Source: Haloarculaceae archaeon (lineage in GTDB: Archaea; Halobacteriota; Halobacteria; Halobacteriales; Haloarculaceae). Taken from it: a stretch of 16,183 bases of DNA. Below, one piece after another: positions 6,782 through 12,846 of the stretch; position 1 is the first letter of the stretch, and every line of letters begins with the position of its first letter. The translations under genes and the position numbers were made by a program. The stretch lies in assembly GCA_018609665.1 (NCBI GenBank), contig JAHENN010000150.1:1-16183 (forward strand), given 5' to 3'. A model generated the notes under the pieces. It was not told the DNA's origin, did no database searches, and saw nothing but the letters and a program-made list of their open reading frames with translations.

Positions 6782-7132
6782 GTGAAAGCAGCTATCTTCA
6801 TTCTGGCAGGCACCGAGGGACACGAGAACGTCGGCCGACTCGTCAACGGCCTGGAGGCCGCCCGCGAGTTCGTCGAGGCCGGCGACGACGTCGAGGTGGT
6901 CCTCGACGGCGCCGGCACCGAGTGGATCGAGGAACTCGAGCACCCCGAGGGCGACTACCACGACCTCTACGCGGCCGTCCGCGACGAGGTCGGCGTCTGT
7001 GACCACTGTTCGGGCGCCTTCGGCGTCGAGGACGCCGTCGCCGACGCCGGTCTGGAGACCCTCGACGACTACGACGGCCACCCGAGCGTCCGGTCGTTCG
7101 TCGAGGACGGCTACGAGGTCATCACCTTCTGA
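6782..7132 (+). CDS. DsrE-like small sulfur-related protein
   Basis: A 116-residue protein with the compact alpha/beta pattern of the DsrE/DsrF-like family. Strand 1 is KAAIFILAG, with a short glycine-rich turn; a helix (RLVNGLEAAREFVEAG) follows, then the strand DVEVVLDGAGTEWIEEL. CDHCSGAFGV at 74-83 includes Cys73-x2-Cys76, the position where family members carry the reactive sulfur-binding cysteine. The C-terminal part ends FVEDGYEVITF, as is common in this family. Members relay sulfur as persulfide or act as small redox and scaffold proteins. GTG 6782 is the natural start because the first strand begins there. It stands alone on its strand, divergent from a TauE/SafE permease across a shared regulatory gap, which suggests joint control in sulfur metabolism. 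Confidence 0.8.
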   Translation: MKAAIFILAGTEGHENVGRLVNGLEAAREFVEAGDDVEVVLDGAGTEWIEELEHPEGDYHDLYAAVRDEVGVCDHCSGAFGVEDAVADAGLETLDDYDGHPSVRSFVEDGYEVITF

Positions 7133-7384
7133 CGATCGGTCGCTGGTAGTACGGGTTTTACTCGACTTCGGCGGTGAATCCCCCGATCAGTACAGGGTGC
7201 GTGTGGAACGGACGGAGACGCTCGTCTCGGACTCGACGGAGAGACCTCGAACGCCCTCGCGGCGCTCGACCCTCCGGGTTCCGACTGGCTCGCTTCGCTC
7301 GTCCATCGGCGTTCCGCTCGCTCCGCTCGCGGGACACTCGCTGCGCGCCTCGCTGCGTTGCGGTGTCCTCCCGCGGCGGCGCCG
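7133..7384. other. Non-coding stretch with GCTCGC-type short repeats
   Basis: No gene is supported here. A T-run (GGTTTTAC, 7154-7161) just after the DsrE-like gene may help terminate it. From about 7259 to 7353 the sequence is dense in GCTCGC/GCTCCGCTCGC words that can fold on themselves (for example GCTCGCTTCGCTCG at 7288-7301), a pattern often seen in haloarchaeal intergenic DNA and decaying sequence. Confidence 0.5.
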
Positions 7385-7788
7385 AACGGCTCCTGCTCCG
7401 CACGCACCACCGGGGCGGCGTCCGCCGGCGGGTCGACCCGGGCCTCGTCGCTGCCGTCGGCGACGAGAGAGAACGTGGCCGTGTTCCTGGTGGATCGTCC
7501 GCCGGCCCCTGCTCTGCCCGTTCCGCCGGACCGCTGCTCGACCGTCGCGACCGCGTCGAGGGCGTCCCACGTACAGCGGCGTCTCGATGGACCTCTCGCC
7601 GGCCGGGTGATGCCGTGGACCTCGGCCAGCCCGCCGGCGATGACGTCGGCGGCGGGCGTCCGTTCTTCCGCCGCCATCGCCCGGGCCTCCGTGCCGACGT
7701 CCCGGCCGAACCAGACGATGCCGACGCCGAACGGCGAGAAGCACAGTCGGACGGCGCCGAACAGGAGCGTACCGAACAGCGCCGTCAC
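7385..7788 (-). pseudogene. Frameshifted, truncated GIDE-like membrane protein gene
   Basis: Reading the minus strand from GTG 7788 gives a membrane segment, TALFGTLLFGAV...GIVWFGRDVG, then TEARAMAAEERTPAADV and AEVHGITRPA. This is the layout of haloarchaeal GIDE-type (E3-ligase-like) membrane proteins as I remember them. The expected continuation is present but alternates between two frames: GERSIETPLYV in frame two, DALDAVATVEQRSGG back in frame one, TIHQEHGHV in frame two, FSLVADGSDEARVDPPADA back in frame one. At least four shifts are needed, near 7600, 7568, 7500-7540 and 7470. The match ends near 7390; the usual C-terminal part is missing and repeat-rich sequence follows. I read this as a decaying gene. 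Sequencing error is an alternative for single shifts but not for the truncation. Family naming is from memory. Confidence 0.55.
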
Positions 7789-7897
7789 GCGGCCTGCTCC
7801 AACCGTACTGCGCACACAAATCACGTGCACGCGCGCGGCCGGAGCAGGCAATCGTATCCGTCGCCGGGCGCGCCGGCGCGTCGGAACGACCGCACGA

Positions 7898-7903
7898 CTT
7901 TTC
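7898..7903 (+). promoter_or_regulatory. Promoter element of larC
   Basis: A T-rich CTTTTC in otherwise GC-rich DNA lies 25-30 bases before ATG 7928, fitting a leaderless transcript. The match to a TATA box is only approximate. Confidence 0.35.
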
Positions 7904-7927
7904 GCCGCGGGCCCACCGGGTACGTCC

Positions 7928-9244
7928 ATGCGAACGCTCGCCTTCGACGGCCGCACCGGCGCCAGCGGCGACATGATCCTCGGCGCTCTCGTGGCTGCCG
8001 GCGCCGACCCCGACGTCCTCGCGCCGGTCGAGGACGCCCTCGACGTCGAGTACCGCGTCGGCGAAACCACGAGGAACGGCATCCGGGCGACGACCGTCGA
8101 CGTCCTCGTCGACGGGGACGGCGCCGAGGGTGCTGACCACGTCGACCGCGACCACGGCGGAGACCACGACCACACTGGCGACGGGCACGCACACGACCAC
8201 GCGCGCCAGGGTGACCACGACCACGGCGACGACGGACACGACCACGCAGAGGGCAACGGTCCCCACCGGAGCTACGTCGAGTGCGTCGCGGTCGTCGAGG
8301 GAATGGGTCTGGCGGGGGGAGTCGAGACGGACGCGACGGCGACGTTCCGGCTGCTCGGGGAGGCCGAGGCGCGGGTCCACGGCACGGACCTCGCGGAGAC
8401 GGCCTTCCACGAGGTCGGCGCCGACGACGCCATCGCCGACATCGTCGGGGCGGCGCTGCTGGTCGACGACCTCGACCCCGACCGCGTGGTGACGACGCCC
8501 GTCGCCGCCGGCGGCGGGACCGTCGAGATGAGCCACGGCGTCTACCCCGTCCCGGCGCCCGCCGTGGCGTACCTCGCGGAGGAGGCGGACTGGCGGCTTG
8601 AGGGCGGGCCGCTGGAGACCGAGCTGCTGACGCCGACCGGCGCGGCCGTCCTCGCGCGGTTCGCCGAGGGGGTCGACTCGCTGCCGTCGATGGACGTCAC
8701 CGCGGCGGGCTACGGCGCCGGCCGGAAGTCCTTCGCGGAGCGGCCGAACGTCCTCCGGGCGACGGTCGGCGAGGCGGCGGGTCGGCTCGAGCGCGACGAC
8801 ATCCGGGTGCTGGAGACGAACCTCGACGACGCGACGCCGGAGGTACTCGGCGGCCTCCAGGACAGCCTCGCCGAGGCGGGCGCCCGCGACGTCACGATCC
8901 TGCCGGCGACGATGAAGAAGTCCCGGCCGGGTCACCTGGTGAAGGTCATCACGAAGCCGGAGGACGCCGAGGCGGTCGCCCGCCGGCTCGCCGAAGAAAC
9001 CGGCACGCTCGGCGTCCGGGAGGCCGCCGCCGGCCACCGCTGGGTGGCCGACCGACACTTCGAGACCGTCGAGGTCGACGTCGGCGGCGAGCGCTTCGAG
9101 GTGACGGTGAAGGTCGCGGCCGACGACGACGGCGCCGTCTACGACGTCAGCGCCGAGTACGACGACGCCGCCCGGGTCGCCGACGCCGCCGGCGTCCCGG
9201 TCCGGGAGGTCCGCGACCGGGCGGCGGCTGCCTGGCGGCGGTGA
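7928..9244 (+). CDS. larC: LarC nickel-insertion protein for the lactate racemase cofactor
   Basis: A 438-residue LarC, the CTP-dependent cyclometallase that inserts nickel into pyridinium-3,5-bisthiocarboxylate mononucleotide. That cofactor serves lactate racemase and related racemases and epimerases. Visible features: start motif AFDGRTGASGDMILGA (5-20); a His-rich loop at 71-113 with twelve histidines in a Gly/Asp background, suited to nickel storage or delivery; FHEVGADDAIADIVG (160-174); SHGVYPVPAPA (202-212); and the C-terminal LarC2 region with LETNLDDATPEVLG (295-308) and TMKKSRPGHLVKV (328-340). ATG 7928 gives the standard N-terminus; the frame stays open upstream, but that part is not protein-like. 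In some bacteria larC is read as two pieces by programmed frameshifting; here it is one frame. No larB, larE or racemase gene is in the window. Confidence 0.92.
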   Translation: MRTLAFDGRTGASGDMILGALVAAGADPDVLAPVEDALDVEYRVGETTRNGIRATTVDVLVDGDGAEGADHVDRDHGGDHDHTGDGHAHDHARQGDHDHGDDGHDHAEGNGPHRSYVECVAVVEGMGLAGGVETDATATFRLLGEAEARVHGTDLAETAFHEVGADDAIADIVGAALLVDDLDPDRVVTTPVAAGGGTVEMSHGVYPVPAPAVAYLAEEADWRLEGGPLETELLTPTGAAVLARFAEGVDSLPSMDVTAAGYGAGRKSFAERPNVLRATVGEAAGRLERDDIRVLETNLDDATPEVLGGLQDSLAEAGARDVTILPATMKKSRPGHLVKVITKPEDAEAVARRLAEETGTLGVREAAAGHRWVADRHFETVEVDVGGERFEVTVKVAADDDGAVYDVSAEYDDAARVADAAGVPVREVRDRAAAAWRR

Positions 9245-9248
9245 CCCG

Positions 9249-9962
9249 TCACCGGTGCCGTTCCAGCGCCTCGGCGACGGTCAGCTCGCCCGCGGCGACC
9301 TGCCGGGCGAGCTCCTCGTCGATGGCGCGGTCGGTCTCGCTTCGCTCCCGCGAGCGGTCCTTGATGAGCTGTATCTCGCCGGCGGTGGGTTCGACGTCCC
9401 GCTCCTCGATGCGGTCGCCCTCGCGGCGGGCGATGTTGGCGGCCGCGAGCACGTCGCCCATCCCGCGGGCGCCGGCGCCGAGATGCGGCGTGGTCGCGGT
9501 CTCGTCGACGAGTTCGACGGGGGCGTCGACGTCGTCGACGACTTTCGCCCCCTGGAGACGGGCGCCGTCGCCGACCCGGACGAGCGGGTCGGCGGCGTCG
9601 GCCAGTTCCTCGGCGACGCGGTCGGCGACCTCCTCGACGGGGAGCTGGAAGGCGGCCACGACCGTCTCGCCGCTGAGGACGGCCACGCCCGGCCGCTCGC
9701 CGGGGTCGATGCCGACGACGGTCCGGCCGCCGTCGCCCCGCAGGACGCCGACGGCCTCCTCGACGGCCCGCCGCGGAGCCGTCGGGTCCGCCCGGACGGT
9801 CGCCACCTCCGGGTGTTTGTCCTCCGGGCCGACGAGAGCCACCTCGGCGTCGTCCGGCAGTTCGGCGCCGGGCTCGACGGTGGTGAACCGGACGTCCCGG
9901 TCGCGGAGCTCCTCGACGGCCCCGTGGTAGAGCTCGAAGTCGTCCGTCGCGACGACGATCAC
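9249..9962 (-). CDS. Uncharacterised protein with RNase H/RuvC-like fold signature
   Basis: A 237-residue soluble protein. An N-terminal region (1-75) resembles a small Rossmann-like module (VIVVATDDFELYHGAVEEL). The middle then begins with TVVGIDPGERPGVAVLSG (81-98), the first strand and turn of the RuvC/RNase H fold, with Asp86 as the likely first metal ligand. Candidate partners are Glu153 in VELVDET and Asp170 in GMGDVLAAANIA, placed as in RuvC-type nucleases. The C-terminal tail (about 195-237) is a charged helical region. Start is GTG 9962, 27-30 bases after a TTAA promoter core. It converges on larC with a 4-base gap and is divergent from radB. Nuclease activity is inference. I recall this order beside radB from other haloarchaea, but have not compared it. 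Confidence 0.75.
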   Translation of the reverse strand: MIVVATDDFELYHGAVEELRDRDVRFTTVEPGAELPDDAEVALVGPEDKHPEVATVRADPTAPRRAVEEAVGVLRGDGGRTVVGIDPGERPGVAVLSGETVVAAFQLPVEEVADRVAEELADAADPLVRVGDGARLQGAKVVDDVDAPVELVDETATTPHLGAGARGMGDVLAAANIARREGDRIEERDVEPTAGEIQLIKDRSRERSETDRAIDEELARQVAAGELTVAEALERHR

Positions 9963-9972
9963 TGTCGGAACG

Positions 9973-9990
9973 AAGCGACCGTGGTCGCTT
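9973..9990. promoter_or_regulatory. Perfect 18-base palindrome in the promoter of the RuvC-like gene
   Basis: AAGCGACC-GT-GGTCGCTT has two perfect 8-base arms around a 2-base centre. It sits between the minus-strand TATA-like TTAA (9989-9992) and GTG 9962, overlapping both the box edge and the expected transcription start. This is a classic site for a repressor dimer. Confidence 0.5.
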
Positions 9991-9994
9991 AAGC
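9987..9994 (-). promoter_or_regulatory. TATA-like box of the RuvC-like gene
   Basis: GCTTAAGC reads the same on both strands. Its TTAA core lies 27-30 bases before GTG 9962, indicating a leaderless transcript. Confidence 0.5.
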
Positions 9995-10054
9995 CCGACG
10001 CCCGGCGCCCGGCTGCCGGCGGCCTCCGCGACGACCCACGACGGACTGCCGGGG

Positions 10055-10060
10055 TTTATA
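10055..10060 (+). promoter_or_regulatory. TATA box of radB
   Basis: TTTATA lies 24-29 bases before GTG 10084, a textbook haloarchaeal arrangement for a leaderless mRNA. Confidence 0.65.
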
Positions 10061-10083
10061 CCGGAACGCGGCCAACCGACGGT

Positions 10084-10785
10084 GTGAGCGAGCCGATTCC
10101 GACGGGGTGTGCGACGGTCGACGACCTGCTCGGCGGCGGCTTCGAGCGCGGGGCCGTCACCCAGCTGTACGGCCCGCCGGCGGCCGGCAAGACCAACCTC
10201 GCGCTGTCGGCCGCCGTCGAGGTTGCGACCGCGGGCGATACCGCCCTCTACATCGACACGGAGGGGCTGTCCGTCGAGCGGTTCCGCCAGATCGCCGAGG
10301 CGGAGGCCGGCGCCGACGCCGTCAACGACGTCGCCTCCCGGGTCATCATCACGGACGCGCTGGACTTCGACGAACAGCGGGAGGCCGTCCAGGACGCCGC
10401 CGACCTCGCGGCCGGGGCGGAGCTGATCGTCCTCGACAGCGCAACCGGCTTCTACCGGCTCGAACGGGACGACGACGGCGGCGGCGAGTCGCTCCGGGAG
10501 GTGGCCAGGCAGGTGACCCACCTGCTGTCGCTGGCGCGGCGGCACGACCTGGCGGTCGTCATCACCAACCAGGTGTTCTCCGACCCCGAGTCGGACTCCG
10601 CCCGCGCGCGGCCGCTCGGCGGGCACACCCTGACCCACTGGACGGGTGTAGTCGTCCGGCTGGAGCGGTTCCGCGCCGGCAACCGCCGGGCGACCCTGGA
10701 GAAACACGACTCGCGGGCCGCCGGCGACACCGCCCGGTTCCGCATCACCGGGTCGGGCGTCGAAGGGGTCGACGAGGAGCCCTGA
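10084..10785 (+). CDS. radB: RadB, DNA repair and recombination protein
   Basis: A 233-residue RecA-family ATPase lacking the N-terminal HhH domain of RadA, the normal length for RadB. It assists the RadA recombinase in homologous recombination and repair in Euryarchaeota. Visible motifs: the entry PIPTGCATVDDLLGGG (5-19), Walker A GPPAAGKT (30-37), YIDTEG (56-61), Walker B LIVLDS (114-119), and the loop-2 region VVITNQVF (158-165) followed by PLGGHTLTHWTG. The end LEKHDSRAAGDTARFRITGSG is the typical C-terminal strand set. GTG 10084 is supported by the TATA spacing and by the family N-terminus. It is convergent with the CBS-HPF gene (11-base gap) and divergent from the RuvC-like gene, with which it may work. 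Confidence 0.93.
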   Translation: MSEPIPTGCATVDDLLGGGFERGAVTQLYGPPAAGKTNLALSAAVEVATAGDTALYIDTEGLSVERFRQIAEAEAGADAVNDVASRVIITDALDFDEQREAVQDAADLAAGAELIVLDSATGFYRLERDDDGGGESLREVARQVTHLLSLARRHDLAVVITNQVFSDPESDSARARPLGGHTLTHWTGVVVRLERFRAGNRRATLEKHDSRAAGDTARFRITGSGVEGVDEEP

Positions 10786-10796
10786 GCGCGCTGCCG

Positions 10797-11942
10797 CTAC
10801 AGTTCGCCGAGCTTCCGGAGGACCTGACCCTCGTACTCGGCGTCGGCGCGGGTGCCCTTCAGCTCGAGGACGTTCCGCTCGAGCTTGTCGACGGCGACGT
10901 GGAAGGCCGTCTCGGCGCCGTAGCCCTCGCCGGTGCCGCCGACCTGGCCGCGGTTGGTCCGGAGCCGGATCTGACACTGGATGAGCGGCGTCCCGCGGAG
11001 CTTCTCCTTGTGCTCGTGGAACCGGACGTGGGCGTGGTGGACCTGCATGTCCTGGTACTTGTCCGTCACCTCGGTGATGGCGTCGTAGATGTCCTGCCGG
11101 GAGATGGTGTCCAGCAGCTTGATGTTCGTAATCTGGACGTCCATGCTCTCCGTCTCGGTGTAGGTCAGCGCCCGGAGGACGTCCGTCTTCGTCAGCACCC
11201 CGGCGACGACGTCGTCGTCGTGGTCGGGGGTGACGACGAGGCCGGCGTAGTCGTTGTCGAGCATCCGCTCGACGGCCGCCCGGACGCTGTCGTCGGCGTC
11301 GACGGTCTCGACGGGGCTGGACATCAGGTCGTACACCGGCAGGTCGAGCATCCGGTCGGTGTCGCCGGAGCGGTCGCCCGTGCCCTGCCGTTCCATCGTC
11401 CGGACCGCGAAGTCGGCGATGTCGTGGGTGGTCACTATCCCCGACAGCCGTCCGTCGTCGTCGACGACGGGGAGCCGCGAGATGCCGTGCTCACGGAGGT
11501 GGTTGATCGCCCTCCCGAGGCTGTCGTCCTCGGTGAGCGTGATGACCTCCTCGGTGCAGATCTGCTCGACGGTCAGGACGTCCAGGTTCTCGAGGACGGC
11601 CTCCAGAATCGCGTCCTCGGTGACGATGCCCCACAGCTCCTCGTCTTCGAACACCGGGGCCAGCTTGACGCCGCCCTCGATGAGCATGCGCGCGACGTCG
11701 CGGACGCCGTCGGTCCGCTCGACGGTCGGCACGTCGTTGCGGACCAGCACTTGGACCTTGGTGTCCTCCTCGACGTGGGACTGCAGCAGCTGGCGTTCCG
11801 TGATGATTCCCTCGTAGTCGCCGTCGTCGGCCACGACGAGACCCTTCGGGTTCTCCCGCTCGAAGATGGAGCGGACCTTCCCGAGCCGCTCGTCGACGTC
11901 CACCCGGATATACTCGCGGGTGGCGATGTCTGCGATGTTCAT
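10797..11942 (-). CDS. Four-CBS-repeat protein with HPF/RaiA-like C-terminal domain
   Basis: A 381-residue protein in two parts. Residues 1-262 hold four CBS repeats: about 1-60 (NPKGLVVADDGDYEGIITER), 65-120 (VKLAPVFEDEELWGIVTED), 121-185 (ISRLPVVDDDGRLSGIVTT) and 200-262 (YAGLVVTPDH...GVLTKTD). Paired CBS repeats bind adenine nucleotides as energy sensors. Residues 268-365 look like the beta-alpha-beta-beta-beta-alpha fold of ribosome hibernation factors HPF/RaiA: VQITNIKLLDTISRQDIYDAI, HAHVRFHEHKE, QCQIRLRTNRG, then AFHVAVDKLERNVLELKG. The likely role is nucleotide-controlled shutdown of ribosomes. ATG 11942 is chosen for its purine-rich GGGAAGAAAG leader and because MNIADIATRE is a natural CBS start; a TTG at 11981 is less likely. 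The stop is TAG. Confidence 0.85.
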   Translation of the reverse strand: MNIADIATREYIRVDVDERLGKVRSIFERENPKGLVVADDGDYEGIITERQLLQSHVEEDTKVQVLVRNDVPTVERTDGVRDVARMLIEGGVKLAPVFEDEELWGIVTEDAILEAVLENLDVLTVEQICTEEVITLTEDDSLGRAINHLREHGISRLPVVDDDGRLSGIVTTHDIADFAVRTMERQGTGDRSGDTDRMLDLPVYDLMSSPVETVDADDSVRAAVERMLDNDYAGLVVTPDHDDDVVAGVLTKTDVLRALTYTETESMDVQITNIKLLDTISRQDIYDAITEVTDKYQDMQVHHAHVRFHEHKEKLRGTPLIQCQIRLRTNRGQVGGTGEGYGAETAFHVAVDKLERNVLELKGTRADAEYEGQVLRKLGEL

Positions 11943-11992
11943 CTTTCTTCCCGCCCTGAGTTTGCCGTCTGTACTCTTCAAAGTACTCCCCA

Positions 11993-12001
11993 GATACTAA
12001 G
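11993..12001. promoter_or_regulatory. Shared promoter region of the CBS-HPF and lycopene cyclase genes
   Basis: GATACTAAG is the most AT-rich stretch between the two divergent genes. It lies 24-32 bases before GTG 12025 on the plus strand and 51-59 bases before ATG 11942 on the minus strand. It could serve the plus gene as a leaderless promoter and the minus gene with a roughly 25-base leader. Confidence 0.35.
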
Positions 12002-12024
12002 CCGTGGGTCCCCGTAGTCCGAAC

Positions 12025-12321
12025 GTGCGACCGGACATCTCGGTCTTCGGCCGGTACACCTACCTGGCGACGGAGCTGCTGTGGGGGGCCGTCGCCCTGG
12101 CGCTGCTCCGGCGGACGAACTCCACCCGGAAGGCGCTGCGCGTCTCGCTGGTGCTGTACCCCTTCGCGTACGCGTGGGACCGCTACACCCTCGAAGTGGG
12201 CGTCTTCGACATCCCGCTGCGGACCGGCGTCGAGATTGCCGGCATTCCTCTCGAGGAGCACCTGTTCATGTTCGTCGTCCCGTCGATGGTCGTCGGTACC
12301 GCCGAGGTGCTCGAGGAGTGA
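12025..12321 (+). CDS. Half-size lycopene cyclase domain protein
   Basis: A 98-residue membrane protein matching one repeat of the CrtYc/CrtYd lycopene cyclase family, enzymes that close the ionone rings of lycopene to make beta-carotene. Segments: RYTYLATELLWGAVALALL (10-28, first helix), a short basic loop, RVSLVLYPFAYAWDRYTLEVG (39-59, second helix and loop), DIPLRTGVEIAGIPLEEHLF (62-81) with the family PxEE motif, and FVVPSMVVGTAEVL (83-96, third helix). Full haloarchaeal cyclases carry two such repeats and are more than twice as long, so this copy would need to dimerise or pair with another protein, or has a different job. GTG 12025 is preferred from promoter spacing; GTG 12004 would add seven residues. 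It stands alone, with no other carotenoid gene nearby. Confidence 0.8.
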   Translation: MRPDISVFGRYTYLATELLWGAVALALLRRTNSTRKALRVSLVLYPFAYAWDRYTLEVGVFDIPLRTGVEIAGIPLEEHLFMFVVPSMVVGTAEVLEE

Positions 12322-12341
12322 CGGCCTGCGCCCGACCCAAT

Positions 12342-12379
12342 ATATAATCGGCCCGGAACCCAGGCATGCCCGATTATAT
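12342..12379. repeat. AT-rich inverted repeat after the lycopene cyclase gene
   Basis: ATATAATCGG (12342-12351) and CCGATTATAT (12370-12379) form perfect 10-base arms around 18 bases, followed by TTTG. The position just after a stop codon suits a terminator. The arms also resemble facing promoter boxes, so a binding site is equally possible. Confidence 0.5.
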
Positions 12380-12411
12380 TTGTATCCAGCAATTAAACTA
12401 CCGCGCGTATA

Positions 12412-12422
12412 CTTATAAAATA
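12412..12422 (+). promoter_or_regulatory. Promoter of the small exported protein
   Basis: CTTATAAAATA is the strongest TATA box in the window. It sits in a 120-base AT-rich island (about 12340-12458) unlike the surrounding DNA. The ATG is 55-65 bases downstream, so the transcript has a leader of about 30-35 bases. Confidence 0.65.
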
Positions 12423-12476
12423 CCGAATATAGACGGAGTAAACTCCAATAATAAATCCGGCGGAGTGTGCGGTGCG

Positions 12477-12791
12477 ATGTCACGCAAGCACGCCAGAGTG
12501 GTTCTGGCAGCGGCGCTGGCGTTTGGGCTGATGACCATGTTCGCGATGCCGGCGGCGGCACAGGAGGCGCCGGAGCCCGACCCCGACGAGGGCGTCACGG
12601 TCAGCGCGAGCGGCGACGCGGGCCAGCAGACGCTGAGCCTGCTGGCCGACGTCTTCGGAGTGACGGTCGTGGCCGTCGACTGTGAGTTCTCCGCCGAGAA
12701 CCCACAGGATGCCTGTGAGCTGACCGTCGCCGACCAGGACGTCCCGCCGGAGGGACCGGACCTCCCGACCGACGAACTGCCGGAGCCCTGA
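12477..12791 (+). CDS. Small exported acidic protein of unknown function
   Basis: A 104-residue protein. A clear Sec-type signal peptide fills 1-28: basic RKHAR, a hydrophobic core VVLAAALAFGLMTMFAM, and a PAAAQ cleavage region. The mature part is acidic and proline-rich at both ends (APEPDPDEG, then PPEGPDLPTDELPEP). Between them is a hydrophobic, strand-like stretch, LADVFGVTVVAVDCEF, and two cysteines (Cys69 and Cys80) that could form a disulfide. There is no C-terminal anchor, lipobox or twin arginine, so release from the cell or a loose surface location is expected. The frame stays open upstream to 12366, but that part is encoded by the AT-rich promoter island and is not protein-like. 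GGAG at 12462-12465 is a possible, slightly distant ribosome site. I do not recognise the family. Confidence 0.7.
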   Translation: MSRKHARVVLAAALAFGLMTMFAMPAAAQEAPEPDPDEGVTVSASGDAGQQTLSLLADVFGVTVVAVDCEFSAENPQDACELTVADQDVPPEGPDLPTDELPEP

Positions 12792-12822
12792 GCCCCGGTC
12801 CGGACGCGGCAGTGAACGACCC

Positions 12823-12830
12823 CTATTTTT
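12823..12830 (+). promoter_or_regulatory. Promoter element of the Thr/Pro-rich surface protein
   Basis: CTATTTTT ends 17 bases before ATG 12847. The box is a little close to the start codon, but it is the only T-rich element in the 55-base gap. Confidence 0.4.
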
Positions 12831-12846
12831 CGAGCGTGGCGCAGCG

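Noticed and set aside
8138..8266. Repeat array in larC
   Set aside because: CAC/GAC-rich codons encode the His-rich loop and are not a separate element.
7187..9058. 623-codon minus-strand frame covering larC
   Set aside because: The part over larC is an antisense shadow. Only the stretch near 7385-7788 has protein-like segments, and those alternate with another frame, so it is recorded as a pseudogene.
9139..10977. 612-codon minus-strand frame over radB
   Set aside because: Low-complexity arginine-rich translation antisense to a well-supported gene.
10107..12017. 636-codon plus-strand frame over radB and antisense to the CBS gene
   Set aside because: It is out of frame with radB and antisense to the CBS repeats; the Val/Asp/Leu-rich repeats are an antisense artefact.
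12366..12476. Upstream ATG extending the small exported protein
   Set aside because: It would start upstream of the TATA box, would hide the signal peptide, and its residues come from the AT-rich promoter island.
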